A program made the translations under genes and the position numbers. DNA of 64,000 nucleotides from contig NZ_BMUT01000001.1 of the NCBI RefSeq assembly GCF_014650335.1, positions 239,037 through 303,036 on the forward strand, written 5' to 3'. Below are positions 17,496 to 26,062 of this stretch, one piece after another. The notes under the pieces are model-generated. The model was not told where the DNA came from. It ran no database searches and saw only the letters and a program-made list of their open reading frames with translations. The number at the start of each line of letters is the position of its first letter. Position 1 is the stretch's first letter. This DNA is from Streptomyces hiroshimensis (GTDB lineage Bacteria > Actinomycetota > Actinomycetes > Streptomycetales > Streptomycetaceae).

Positions 17496-18998
17496 ATGAG
17501 CACGAGCGAACAGCGACCTCTCGGGGAGCGCCGCGGCAAGCGCGGGGTCTTCCGTACCAAATCGGTGGAGCAGTCCATCCGGGACACCGAGGAGCCCGAG
17601 CACGCGCTCAAGAAGTCCCTCACCGCCCTCGATCTGACCGTCTTCGGCGTCGGCGTCGTCATCGGCACCGGCATCTTCGTCCTCACCGGCAAGGTCGCCA
17701 AGGAGAACGCCGGCCCGTCGGTGGCGCTGGCCTTCGTCCTCGGCGGCATCGTCTGCGGGCTCGCGGCACTGTGCTACGCCGAGTTCGCCTCCACCGTGCC
17801 GGTCGCCGGCTCCGCGTACACCTTCTCCTACGCCTCCCTCGGCGAGCTGCCCGCCTGGATCATCGGCTGGGACCTGATCCTGGAGCTGGCGCTGGGCTGC
17901 GCCGTCGTCTCCGTCGGCTGGTCCGGCTACATCCAGTCGCTGATGGACAACGTGGGCTGGCATCTGCCCGTCGCCCTGCAGGGCACGCACGAGGGCCGCT
18001 TCGGTTTCGACCTCCTCGCCTGCATCCTCGTCCTGGTGCTGACGTCGATCCTCGTCCTCGGCATGAAGCTGTCCTCGCGCGTGACGGCCGTCGTGGTCGC
18101 CGTCAAGGTCACCGTCGTGCTGATCGTGATCATCGTCGGGGCCTTCTTCATCACCGGCTCCAACTACGAGCCGTTCATCCCGAAGTCCCAGGGCACCACG
18201 GCCGGCAGCGACATCCAGGCCCCGCTCATCCAGCTGATGTTCGGCTTCTCCCCGTCGAACTTCGGCATCATGGGCATCTTCTCGGCCGCCGCCGTGGTCT
18301 TCTTCGCCTTCATCGGCTTCGACATCGTCGCCACCGCCGCCGAGGAGACCCGCAACCCCCAGCGCGACGTGCCGCGCGGCATCCTCGGCTCCCTGGCCAT
18401 CTGCACGCTGCTCTACGTGGCCGTGTCCGTCGTCGTCACCGGCATGCAGAAGTACACCGAACTGTCCACGGACGCGCCGCTCGCCGACGCCTTCAAGGCC
18501 ACCGGGCACCCGTTCTGGGCCGGGCTCATCAGCTTCGGCGCGGCCGTCGGCCTCACGACCGTCTGCATGATCCTGCTGCTCGGGCAGAGCCGGGTGTTCT
18601 TCGCGATGAGCCGCGACGGGCTGCTGCCGAGGATCTTCTCCCGTGTGCACCCCAAGTACGGCACGCCCTACCGGTCCACGATCCTGCTCGGCGTGGTCGT
18701 GGCCGTGCTCGCGGGCTTCACCTCGATCGACGTCCTCGCCGAACTCGTCAACATCGGCACGCTCTTCGCGTTCGTCGTGGTGGCGCTGGGCGTCGTCATC
18801 CTCCGCCGCACGCGGCCCGACCTGCCGCGGGCCTTCCGCACCCCGCTCGTGCCCGTGGTGCCTATCCTGTCGGTCCTGGCCTCGCTGTGGCTGATGCTCA
18901 ATCTGACGGCCGAGACCTGGCTGCGGTTCGCCGTGTGGATGGTCGTCGGCGTCGTCGTCTACTTCGTCTACGGGCGGCAGCACAGCCGGGTGCCGTAG
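17496..18998 (+). CDS. APC-superfamily amino acid permease (cationic amino acid transporter type)
   Basis: The 500-aa product has about twelve membrane segments. The first is introduced by LTVFGVGVVIGTGIFVLTG near residue 52, the substrate-binding glycine-rich loop of the APC superfamily. GFDIVATAAEETRNPQRDVP near residue 280 is characteristic of the CAT/YfnA branch. The N-terminus is cytoplasmic and basic (RRGKRGVFRTKSVEQSI). GGAGGTG precedes ATG 17496; the frame opens upstream without a better start. The substrate cannot be told from sequence. A very strong hairpin starts directly after the stop codon. Confidence 0.9.
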   Translation: MSTSEQRPLGERRGKRGVFRTKSVEQSIRDTEEPEHALKKSLTALDLTVFGVGVVIGTGIFVLTGKVAKENAGPSVALAFVLGGIVCGLAALCYAEFASTVPVAGSAYTFSYASLGELPAWIIGWDLILELALGCAVVSVGWSGYIQSLMDNVGWHLPVALQGTHEGRFGFDLLACILVLVLTSILVLGMKLSSRVTAVVVAVKVTVVLIVIIVGAFFITGSNYEPFIPKSQGTTAGSDIQAPLIQLMFGFSPSNFGIMGIFSAAAVVFFAFIGFDIVATAAEETRNPQRDVPRGILGSLAICTLLYVAVSVVVTGMQKYTELSTDAPLADAFKATGHPFWAGLISFGAAVGLTTVCMILLLGQSRVFFAMSRDGLLPRIFSRVHPKYGTPYRSTILLGVVVAVLAGFTSIDVLAELVNIGTLFAFVVVALGVVILRRTRPDLPRAFRTPLVPVVPILSVLASLWLMLNLTAETWLRFAVWMVVGVVVYFVYGRQHSRVP

Positions 18999-19043
18999 TC
19001 CGGCCGTAGGCCGGGGGCGCGAAGCCCCCGGCCTACGGCCGGA
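18999..19043. terminator. Bidirectional terminator, 20-bp perfect stem with GCGAA loop
   Basis: Positions 18999-19018 pair perfectly with 19024-19043 around the loop GCGAA. The hairpin begins at the base after the permease stop. Its other arm runs into the last codons of the convergent minus-strand gene (stop at 19033-19035). It can end transcription from both sides. Confidence 0.85.
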
Positions 19044-19422
19044 GCAGGCTCGGCCCCGCGACCTCCGCGCCGAGTGCCGTCACGCGTGCCCGCAGCTCAC
19101 GGTCGGCCGTGACGACCACGCAGGCCCGTCCCGGCGCCCGCGCCGCCACCACTTCGACGATCTTGTCGTCGCCGTCGCCGCCGTCAGCCTGCTCGACGCG
19201 GACGCCCGGCACCGGGCCGACGTCCCGCGCGGCCCCCTCGACCACCAGGACGACTTCCGGCGCGTCCGTGAACAGCCTCCGCTCCCCGGCCGCCGCATAG
19301 GCGGCGATGCGGTCGCGGAGCCGTACCGCCGCCCCGTGGCGGTCGCGCCACCAGCCGTCCGGCACCGAGCCGACGACGTTCGCGGAGTCCACGACGAGGA
19401 GTACGGGGAGGAGGGCGCTCAT
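19033..19422 (-). CDS. Small PIN/NYN-like predicted nuclease
   Basis: The 129-aa product reads like a PIN-fold (NYN-type) domain. VLLVVDSANVVGSVPDGWW supplies the first conserved Asp and Asn (about residues 10-14), DDKIVEVVAA (about 86) the middle acidic pair, and VVTADRELRARV (about 101) the last Asp. This spacing is usual for metal-dependent RNases of this fold. Homologues in Streptomyces often carry the name NTP pyrophosphohydrolase, which the motifs do not support. The frame opens at 19494, but ATG 19422 begins the conserved part. The 3' end overlaps the terminator. Confidence 0.7.
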   Translation of the reverse strand: MSALLPVLLVVDSANVVGSVPDGWWRDRHGAAVRLRDRIAAYAAAGERRLFTDAPEVVLVVEGAARDVGPVPGVRVEQADGGDGDDKIVEVVAARAPGRACVVVTADRELRARVTALGAEVAGPSLLRP

Positions 19423-19477
19423 GCCCACAGCCTCGCACGGCAACTGCGGACGGAGGCCCTGACCGGCCACGATGTTA

Positions 19478-19494
19478 TTGTCGAGGGTCGACAA
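19478..19494. promoter_or_regulatory. Inverted repeat TTGTCGA-GGG-TCGACAA
   Basis: Perfect 7-bp arms with a 3-bp spacer sit in the 129-bp divergent region between the NYN-like gene and the propeller gene. GntR- and TetR-type repressors bind comparable sites. It lies 58-74 bp upstream of the propeller start and 56-72 bp upstream of the NYN start, so it could control either. The cognate regulator is unknown. Confidence 0.45.
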
Positions 19495-19551
19495 ACGGGC
19501 TCCGAGCGCAGCGCGACCGAGGCCGAATGCGAGAAAGGCTGGCAGCGAGTC

Positions 19552-20658
19552 ATGGCAGTGCGTACGGCCACCCCGGTCACCGGCTGGCTACTGAGGGGGA
19601 GCGACGGCCGTCTGACGGCCTACGCACCGGCCGAGGGCGGTGTCGTGCGCTGGACGGAGACCCGGCCCGGCGGCCCGGAGTGGACGGGCCCGGAGCTGCT
19701 GGCGGTGCCCGGCCTGGAGCCGTTCCTGTCCATAGCGCAGGGCGCGCAGGGCTATGTGCACCTGGTGGGCCTGCGGCGGCGCGAGCTCGAAGGCGGCACC
19801 GAGACGGACATCGTCTACGCCACCCAGTTCCAGTCGGGCCGGCCGCCCACGAACTGGCGCTCGCTCGGCTCGCCCCACGGCCAGGACCGGCAGCGCTCGG
19901 AGCAGATCGGCGCCCCCACGGCGGCCGTCGACTCCGCGGGCCTGCACGTCTTCGTCCGCAACGCGGGCGGCGGTGTGTGCGGGCGGCGGCAGGACGCCCG
20001 CGGCATCTGGGGTCCCTGGGCGGACATGAAGGGCAGTCACGTCCTCGACGGGCTGACGGCCGCCGCGACGCCCGCCGGGCGCATCGAACTGCTCGGCCCC
20101 GCGTCCGAGTTCGTGCTGCGCTGGCGCCAGGAGCAGCCGGGCGGGCCGGTGCGGCGCGTGCGCAACGTCCCTGCCAAGCCGGGTGCCTGCTCGGCGACGG
20201 CCGGGGTCACCGGGGACGACCGCGTCACCCACTTCTGGCGGGACGCCGCGGACGGCAGCCTGCAGACGCTCCTGCCGGAGCCGGTGGCCGGCGAGGCCGG
20301 GGCCGACGCCGTCACTGACACCGACACCGGCGCCGAGCCCGCCACGGTCTCGGTGGGCGGCACCGGCAGCGGGCCGGTCGCCGTGTTGCACGCCGTCCTC
20401 GACGGCCACGCCTGCACGGTGCTGGCCCAGCGGGCGGCCTCCGGCCTGCCGGCCGTCGCCGTGTGCCCCAGCGGGGACGAGGCGCTTGCCGCGCAGTGGT
20501 CGGAGACGGGCGAGGAGTTCAGCGGGGCGCCGGGGCTGGCGCTGGATGCGGCCGGGCGGGTCACGGTGGCCGTCCTGGGCATGGACGGGCACCTGCGGGT
20601 GGCCCGGCAGCGGGGCGATGCGGCGGGGCTGGCGCTGGGGCCCTGGCAGCGGGTGTAG
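19552..20658 (+). CDS. Predicted beta-propeller protein, PLL/tachylectin-like
   Basis: 368 aa. No signal peptide or membrane segment is visible, so the protein is probably cytoplasmic or leaves by another route. Several degenerate repeats share an Asp-Gly turn followed by Trp or aromatic residues: SDGRLTAYAPAEGGVVRWTE, RQDARGIWGPWADMKG and MDGHLRVARQ..LALGPWQRV. WGPW repeats of this kind occur in PLL-type lectin propellers and bacterial sialidase-like propellers. No enzyme residues can be pointed out. ATG 19552 was chosen because the upstream frame lacks family-like sequence; the nearest AAAGG is 14 bp away, so the start is uncertain. Confidence 0.65.
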   Translation: MAVRTATPVTGWLLRGSDGRLTAYAPAEGGVVRWTETRPGGPEWTGPELLAVPGLEPFLSIAQGAQGYVHLVGLRRRELEGGTETDIVYATQFQSGRPPTNWRSLGSPHGQDRQRSEQIGAPTAAVDSAGLHVFVRNAGGGVCGRRQDARGIWGPWADMKGSHVLDGLTAAATPAGRIELLGPASEFVLRWRQEQPGGPVRRVRNVPAKPGACSATAGVTGDDRVTHFWRDAADGSLQTLLPEPVAGEAGADAVTDTDTGAEPATVSVGGTGSGPVAVLHAVLDGHACTVLAQRAASGLPAVAVCPSGDEALAAQWSETGEEFSGAPGLALDAAGRVTVAVLGMDGHLRVARQRGDAAGLALGPWQRV

Positions 20659-20697
20659 AGGGGCGGGGGGCTTTTCCCCTACCCGCCCCTTCCCGAA

Positions 20698-20716
20698 CCG
20701 GGGGCTCCGCCCCCGG
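20698..20716. terminator. Hairpin CCGGGGGC-TCC-GCCCCCGG in a convergent region
   Basis: An 8-bp perfect stem (20698-20705 / 20709-20716) with a 3-base loop lies between the propeller gene and the minus-strand NlpC/P60 gene. It is followed by CCTCAATCGCCGGACGGGCT (20744-20763), a motif that accompanies such hairpins in many Streptomyces intergenic regions. It can terminate both genes. Confidence 0.7.
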
Positions 20717-20786
20717 GCCCCCTATCGCGCTGAACGCGCTCGTCCTCAATCGCCGGACGGGCTTGAATTCTGCGGGGCCGGGCCGA

Positions 20787-21881
20787 TTACAACCGCTTCG
20801 CGCTCCTCAGGCCCGCCGCGTAGAAGCCGTTGCCGTCCAGGCGGGCCGTGCCGCCCTTGTCGCCGAAGGTGGGGCCGTTGGCCTCCTCGCGGCTGGAGAC
20901 GAAGCGCGGCTTGCCGTCGGTGTCGAGGCCCATGTAGATGCCGACGTGGTCCAGCCGCTCCCCGGTGCGCTTGTCGATGTCGAAGAAGACAAGGTCGCCC
21001 GGCTGCAGCCGGTCCGTGGCGTCGGGGCGCTTGCCGGTCAGTTCCAGGACGGGGACGCCGGGGGAGAGGCGGGCCATGCCGTTGGCGGTGCGGGGGAGGC
21101 CGTCGCCCTTGACGTCCTTGGCCATGAGCGGATAGCGCGCCCGGTAGCCGAAGACCGTACGGACGAAGCCCGAGCAGTCCATCGCCCGGAAGCGCGCCGC
21201 CTCGGGCTGTTCCACGGTGCCGTCGCGGAAGCGGTAGGGGATGCCCAGGTAGTCGTAGAAGTCGGACTGCTCCAGGCGCAGGTCGCCCGCCACGGACCCG
21301 TTGGGGTTGAGCGGGCCGAACTGGGCGTCGCCGGAGTACGGGACGCCCTGCGCGTCCTTCTTCTGCGGGGCGCCCTCCAGGTACTCCATGGCGAAGGCGA
21401 AGATGTCGGGGTCCTTGCTGCCGAGGGACTTGCTGAACCAGTCCTTGAACCAGGCGGACTTCTCCGAGCCCTCCTTCCACGCCTCCGGCAGCAGCCGCAC
21501 CCAGCTGTCCGTGGTCACCTTCGCCGAGGTGTACTTGGGCTCGGTGAAGGTGCGGCTCGCGCCGGTGAGGACTGCGGTGCGGGCGCCGTCGGTGAAGGTG
21601 GCCAGCACTCCGCCGTCCGCGGCGCGCACGACCGTGCGGGCGGGGTTGGCCAGCCGCTCGAAGCGGCGCTCCCCGGAGGCCGGCTTGCTGCCGGAGGTGG
21701 CCCCGGCGCCGGAGACGGACTGCACCGGCGGCGCGGTGACGTCCTGCTTCTCGCGCAGCTCCACCGTGAGGTAGGCGCTGGTGCCGAGCAGGCCGAGCAC
21801 GACCAGCGTGTGCAGGGCGTGGCGGCCGGTCAGGCCCTTCTCGCGCTTGCGGTCCTTCTTGCGCTTGCGGTCCTTCTTCAT
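20787..21881 (-). CDS. Membrane-anchored NlpC/P60 cysteine peptidase in the pgsBC operon
   Basis: 364 aa. The N-terminus is a Lys/Arg cluster (MKKDRKRKKDRKREKG) encoded by two 18-bp tandem repeats, followed by one membrane segment (about residues 22-40), so the enzyme faces outward. The C-terminal domain has the NlpC/P60 nucleophile in AMDCSGFVR (Cys236) and the His in RLDHVGIYMG (His312), with GDLVFFDI between. Residues 80-220 form a domain I do not recognise. NlpC/P60 enzymes cut gamma-D-glutamyl bonds in peptidoglycan; the Bacillus poly-gamma-glutamate depolymerase PgdS is of this class. Co-transcription with pgsBC (20-bp gap) suggests trimming or release of the polymer. Confidence 0.8.
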   Translation of the reverse strand: MKKDRKRKKDRKREKGLTGRHALHTLVVLGLLGTSAYLTVELREKQDVTAPPVQSVSGAGATSGSKPASGERRFERLANPARTVVRAADGGVLATFTDGARTAVLTGASRTFTEPKYTSAKVTTDSWVRLLPEAWKEGSEKSAWFKDWFSKSLGSKDPDIFAFAMEYLEGAPQKKDAQGVPYSGDAQFGPLNPNGSVAGDLRLEQSDFYDYLGIPYRFRDGTVEQPEAARFRAMDCSGFVRTVFGYRARYPLMAKDVKGDGLPRTANGMARLSPGVPVLELTGKRPDATDRLQPGDLVFFDIDKRTGERLDHVGIYMGLDTDGKPRFVSSREEANGPTFGDKGGTARLDGNGFYAAGLRSAKRL

Positions 21882-21901
21882 GAGGCTCTGCTCCGTAGGG
21901 C

Positions 21902-22384
21902 TCAGGCGGTGGGCATGAAGCCCAGCAGGATGCCGGCGGTCAGGACGACGTAGTTGGCGAGCGAGACCGTGCCGGTGGCCAGCAGGGTCGCGCCGCGCGG
22001 CTGACGCACCAGCTGGTAGGCGATCAGGCCGGGGACGATGAAGCCGAGCGTCTGGTTCGCGTACATCAGCGGGAACTGCTGCTGCAGGATCACGTAGAGC
22101 GTGGCCTGCAGCACGACGCCGGTCAGGACGACCGCGGCGAACAGCCGCTTGCCGTAGAGGATCACGTACCGCTGCAGCAGCAGGGTGGCCAGGTACGTCA
22201 GGACGGTGATGCCGACGACCATGGCGGCGCGCTGGATGCTCTCGACGAGGGTGAGGGCCAGCCAGCCCGGGGTGATCATGCCGCCGGGGGAGAGGTTGGT
22301 CGTGAGGTAGCAGACCAGGGAGAACAGCAGGCCGAGGGCGATCCCGATGGCGGCGATCTCCGGGGTGAGGACGGCGGGGATCAA
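21902..22384 (-). CDS. pgsC: PgsC/CapC-like membrane subunit of poly-gamma-glutamate-type synthase
   Basis: 160 aa with about five membrane segments. LSPGGMITPGWLAL (about residue 31) and the general layout match PgsC/CapC, which pairs with the ATP-dependent ligase PgsB in the membrane. The start codon is TTG, overlapping the pgsB stop by four bases (TTGA), with AGGAGA six bases upstream; this decides the start and shows translational coupling. The usual PgsA/CapA subunit gene does not follow; the NlpC/P60 gene takes its place. Confidence 0.85.
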   Translation of the reverse strand: MIPAVLTPEIAAIGIALGLLFSLVCYLTTNLSPGGMITPGWLALTLVESIQRAAMVVGITVLTYLATLLLQRYVILYGKRLFAAVVLTGVVLQATLYVILQQQFPLMYANQTLGFIVPGLIAYQLVRQPRGATLLATGTVSLANYVVLTAGILLGFMPTA

Positions 22385-23697
22385 CGGAAATCTCCTGTGC
22401 GGTCTATGTGATCCATGTGGTCTATGTGCCCTGTGTGCTCTGTGTGATCTATGTAGGTCGGGACGTACACCGGGGGCTCCTCCGGCCCCTGCGGATGCGG
22501 CACCTGCTGCGGCTCGTCGTCCGCCGGCAGTTCCGCCAGCCGCTCCAGCAGCAGCTCGCCCTGTCCGTGGATGTTGCCGATGGCGATGAGCGAGGCGCCG
22601 GGGCCGAGCCGGTCCAGGATCTCCCGCTCCAGTTCGGCCGGGTCGCGGCGGTCACCGCCGAGGTCGACGATCCGCGAGCGCCACTCGGCGGGGATCGCGT
22701 CGGCGGCGCTCTTCGTCGGGTGGCCGATGAGGAAGACCGATTCCGGCTGGAGGCGGGGGATCAGCTCGCCCATCTGGCCGTTGCGCTCGACGCGGTCCGG
22801 GCGGCAGTTGATGAGGACGTGCAGGGGGCGCTCGATCGCGCCCAGGCTCAGCAGCTGCTCGACGTTCATCAGCGTCGACTCGGGGTCGTTGGCCGCGAAG
22901 ATGTTGGCGAAGCGGAACGGCATGCCGCCGGGGGTGAGATAACGCTCGACGGAGAGCACGCCGGGGTCCGGCGGCGCGTCGTACATGCCCTGCAGCGCGG
23001 TGGCCCGGTCGACGCCGAGGAGCTCGGCGACGGCGAGCGCGATGGCGACGTTCTCCTTGAACGTGAACCAGCTGAAGCCGCGCAGCTCTGCGTCGGTGAC
23101 CGTCTCCGGGTCCACGGCGATCAGCCGGCAGTCCCGTTTGGCGGCTTCCTCGCGCAGGATGTGCAGCCGGTCGCGCTCGGCGGTGACGCAGATCCCGCCG
23201 TGCGGCATGGAGCGGCTCAGCGAGCGGGCCACGTCGTCCAGGGTGGGGCCCATCTCCGCCAGGTGGTCCTCGCGGACGTTGCACAGCACGCCGATCGTGG
23301 AGCGGATCAGCTTCGTCTGGTTGACCTCCTGCAGGGCCGGCATGACGGCCATGCACTCGATGACCAGCGCGTGCGGCCGGTACGCCGCCGCCCGCCGCAC
23401 GATGCCGATCTGCTCGACGACGTTCGCGATGCCGAACTTGCGGTAGACGGGCTCCTCGGTGGCGTCCGGGTGGATGAAGCGGGCTGCCGTGCCGGTGGTC
23501 TTCGCGACCGTGACCAGCCCGCCGCCGCGCAGCGCGCCCGCGCACAGCCGGGTGATGGAGCTCTTGCCGCGGATGCCGTTGATCAGCACCCGGGTGGGGA
23601 TCATGTCCAGGTTGGTGAAGTGGCGGCGCTGCTCGATCACGCCCGCGACCAGGACGATCGCACAGCAGATCACCAGGACCGTGTAGAGGAAGAGCAC
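22381..23697 (-). CDS. pgsB: PgsB/CapB-like ATP-dependent amide ligase
   Basis: 438 aa, about 45 longer than Bacillus PgsB. An N-terminal membrane segment (residues 3-20) is followed by the P-loop GIRGKSS (41-47) of the Mur-ligase-like family. CNVREDHLAEMGPT (about 139) is a conserved PgsB motif, and the C-terminal domain has LINCRPDRVERN. The enzyme family phosphorylates the terminal carboxylate of a growing chain and adds glutamate. Whether this one uses glutamate cannot be read from sequence. The extra C-terminal tail has a low-complexity HIDHMDHIDRTG string encoded by 9-bp repeats (22386-22455). GTG start, three bases after the stop of the HAMP gene. Confidence 0.88.
   Translation of the reverse strand: MLFLYTVLVICCAIVLVAGVIEQRRHFTNLDMIPTRVLINGIRGKSSITRLCAGALRGGGLVTVAKTTGTAARFIHPDATEEPVYRKFGIANVVEQIGIVRRAAAYRPHALVIECMAVMPALQEVNQTKLIRSTIGVLCNVREDHLAEMGPTLDDVARSLSRSMPHGGICVTAERDRLHILREEAAKRDCRLIAVDPETVTDAELRGFSWFTFKENVAIALAVAELLGVDRATALQGMYDAPPDPGVLSVERYLTPGGMPFRFANIFAANDPESTLMNVEQLLSLGAIERPLHVLINCRPDRVERNGQMGELIPRLQPESVFLIGHPTKSAADAIPAEWRSRIVDLGGDRRDPAELEREILDRLGPGASLIAIGNIHGQGELLLERLAELPADDEPQQVPHPQGPEEPPVYVPTYIDHTEHTGHIDHMDHIDRTGDFR
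22386..22455. repeat. 9-bp repeat (TATGTGATC-type) encoding the PgsB tail
   Basis: About seven degenerate copies of TATGTGATC / CATGTGGTC / TGTGTGCTC lie at the 3' end of pgsB and encode repeated Asp-His/Thr-Glu-His units. The repeat ends just before the pgsB stop and the pgsC ribosome binding site, so changes in copy number would alter the PgsB C-terminus. Confidence 0.65.
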
Positions 23698-23700
23698 GCG

Positions 23701-25959
23701 TCAGTTCCTTCCGGAGGGGCGCGCCGACTGCTTCTGGTTCAGTTGGTTCAGCTGCTGCCGGATCAGTTCGAGGTTGCGGACGACCGCGCCCGCCTCGTCG
23801 TGGTGCTGCGGGAACAGCACGGTCTTGCGGTCGCCGCCGGCCAGCGCCTCGGCCTGGTCCGCGAGCGTGCGCAGCGGGCGGATGACGAGGATGTGCAGCC
23901 AGCCCAGGCAGGCGACGGCGGCGGTCACGCCGAGCAGCCCGGCGAGCATGGTGCGCCGCTGCGCCGTGTACTCGGGCAGCTCCAGCCAGGACGCGGGCTG
24001 CTCGCTGACGACCTGCCAGCCGAGGTCGCGGACGGCGCCTCCGCCGGTGAAGGACGCCGCGGCCGCGAGGGAGGAGCCGCCGCCGGCGCGGTGCAGCAGG
24101 GCGGTGCCGTTGGTGTCCTTGCGCGCCTTGGTGACGAGGTCGTCCAGGTGGCTGCCGGGGAGCTTGGAGAAGGCGCGGAAGCCGTGCTGGCGGTCGGCGG
24201 CGATGATGCGGTGCTTGTCGTCCACGAGCCAGACCTGGCCGAGGCCGGGGCGGGTGACCATGGAGATCAGGAACTGCGGGTCGTACTCGCCGACGACGGT
24301 GCGGCCCTTGCCGCCGGGCACGGCCGCGTACGCGGCGACCGCCGGCTCCTTGCCCGAGGTGTTGAGCTGGGCGACGGAGTCCGCGTACGGCTTCTTTCCG
24401 CCCGGATGGCGCGGGGAGGCCCCGGCGCGGGTGAGGACCTTGCCGTCGCCGTCGAGGACGTAGACGGCGCGGTAGCGGGGGTGCTCGCGCAGCGTCGTCT
24501 GCAGCACGGCCTTGTCGGCGGCGTCGTCCTTGCCGCCGCCCGCCCCGACGATCTGCGCGACGGAGGCGACGTCGGCCCAGCCCTCGTTGAGCGCCTTGCG
24601 GACGCGGTCGGCGGCGGTGTCCGTACGCCGCCGCTGGTCCTCGACGAGCTGCTTGGGCACGGTCACGCCGCTGCCGGCGCGGTTGAGCAGCAGCAGGAGC
24701 GGGGCGGCCCAGGCGAGCAGGACGACGCCGCAGACGATGACGGTGGCGCGGGTGCCGAAGCCGCCGCGCGCCCGGCCCGTGCGGGTGGGCCGCCCGCCCT
24801 GCAGCTGGCCGCGCAGGCTCTCCAGGGCGGCGCCGATCCGGGCCGGCTCGCGGCCGCGGAACCTGCGCACGGGCCGGTCGAGCTCGCCGCGGCCGATCCT
24901 GCGGCTCTCCAGGTAGAGCTGGATCAGCGGGCGCTGGACGGTGCGGATCAGGATCCAGGTGACCAGCACGGCGAGGACGAGCAGCACGGCGGCGGCCACC
25001 AGTCCGAAGGCCTGGGTGCGGACGGCCTTGGCGTCCTCGGTGACCTTGACGGAGGTGACCACCGACAGGCCGAGGCCGCCCGCGGGGCTCGTCTCGCCGG
25101 GGGCGCGGCCGGCCGCCGCGTAGCCCACGGCGGTGCGGTGCTTCTTGTCCGGCCCGCCCATGAGCTGCCCGCTGGCGCCCGGGTGGCCGCCGGGCTCGGG
25201 GGCCTTACCGAAAGCGGCGGCCGCCGTCTTGGCGGCGCGCTTGGCCCACGCCGTGCGGGTGATCGAGGGGCCGTCCTTGGCGAGGACCGTGCCGGCGGAG
25301 TCGACCACGAGTAGGGAGCGGTTCTCGCCGGTGGAGATCCCCGGCACGTTGAGGGTGCCGGAGGCGACGAGGAGGCGCGGCTTGCCGCCGTCGCGCAGGG
25401 CGGCGGTGACGAGCATGCGGGTCTCGCCGGAGGGGAGCTTGACGAGGCGGGAGGCGGGGGCGCCGTCGTTGCCGTCCTGTTTGCCGGAGTTGCCCGCCTT
25501 GTTGCCCTTATTGTCCTTGTCGCCCTTGTTCGTCAGGGCGTCGGCCAGCGGGATCGTTTCGCCGCGGGCGGCGAGGAGGGTGCCGCCCGCGGGGTCGATG
25601 ACCGCGAGGCCGCGCCATTTGTTGTAGACCTTGCCGAGCTTGTCCAGGACGGTGTCGGCCGGTACGGCCTCGGGCCCGGCGAACAGCGCGGCGGCGCGCT
25701 GAAGATCGGTGACGCTCTCGTCCAGGGAGGCGCGCAGGGCGAGCGCGCCGTCCTCCGCGACCCGCTGCTGCGAGCTGAGCACGGCCTTGTCGACGGCGGC
25801 CCGGTCGTGGTCGCCCAGCACCAGGGCGGTCGCCCCCGCCACCAGCAGCAGCAGTGCCAGGAGCGCGGCGATCGGCGGGCGGGCGCCGCCGAGCAGGGGC
25901 ATGTCGGCACGCCGGCGTATCTTGCGCCGACGCGCGCCGCGCGGAGCGGAGGGCGGCAT
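23701..25959 (-). CDS. Double-HAMP membrane sensor-like protein without output domain
   Basis: About 752 aa. The architecture is duplicated: membrane segment, extracytoplasmic cache-like region, membrane segment, HAMP-like linker, then the same again. Membrane segments start near ARPPIAALLALLLLVAG, AFGLVAAAVLLVLAVLV, ATVIVCGVVLLAWAAPL and MLAGLLGVTAAVACLGW. HAMP-like helices follow the second (RPLIQLYLESRRIGRGELDRP) and the fourth (RPLRTLADQAEALAGGD). No kinase, cyclase or methyl-accepting domain follows; the protein ends in a Gln/Asn-rich helix. A frame is open to 26034, but ATG 25959 has AAAGGA ten bases upstream. It is the first gene of the operon with pgsB, pgsC and the NlpC/P60 gene, so control of polymer synthesis is a reasonable guess. 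Confidence 0.8.
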   Translation of the reverse strand: MPPSAPRGARRRKIRRRADMPLLGGARPPIAALLALLLLVAGATALVLGDHDRAAVDKAVLSSQQRVAEDGALALRASLDESVTDLQRAAALFAGPEAVPADTVLDKLGKVYNKWRGLAVIDPAGGTLLAARGETIPLADALTNKGDKDNKGNKAGNSGKQDGNDGAPASRLVKLPSGETRMLVTAALRDGGKPRLLVASGTLNVPGISTGENRSLLVVDSAGTVLAKDGPSITRTAWAKRAAKTAAAAFGKAPEPGGHPGASGQLMGGPDKKHRTAVGYAAAGRAPGETSPAGGLGLSVVTSVKVTEDAKAVRTQAFGLVAAAVLLVLAVLVTWILIRTVQRPLIQLYLESRRIGRGELDRPVRRFRGREPARIGAALESLRGQLQGGRPTRTGRARGGFGTRATVIVCGVVLLAWAAPLLLLLNRAGSGVTVPKQLVEDQRRRTDTAADRVRKALNEGWADVASVAQIVGAGGGKDDAADKAVLQTTLREHPRYRAVYVLDGDGKVLTRAGASPRHPGGKKPYADSVAQLNTSGKEPAVAAYAAVPGGKGRTVVGEYDPQFLISMVTRPGLGQVWLVDDKHRIIAADRQHGFRAFSKLPGSHLDDLVTKARKDTNGTALLHRAGGGSSLAAAASFTGGGAVRDLGWQVVSEQPASWLELPEYTAQRRTMLAGLLGVTAAVACLGWLHILVIRPLRTLADQAEALAGGDRKTVLFPQHHDEAGAVVRNLELIRQQLNQLNQKQSARPSGRN

Positions 25960-26062
25960 TCCTGGGTATTCCTTTCGGCCGCGGCTCGGCATTGCTGACC
26001 GGGTCGGCGGAATACCTTGTTCCGCTTGCCGCACATCAGGATGAACTAACGGGAACCGCTGA

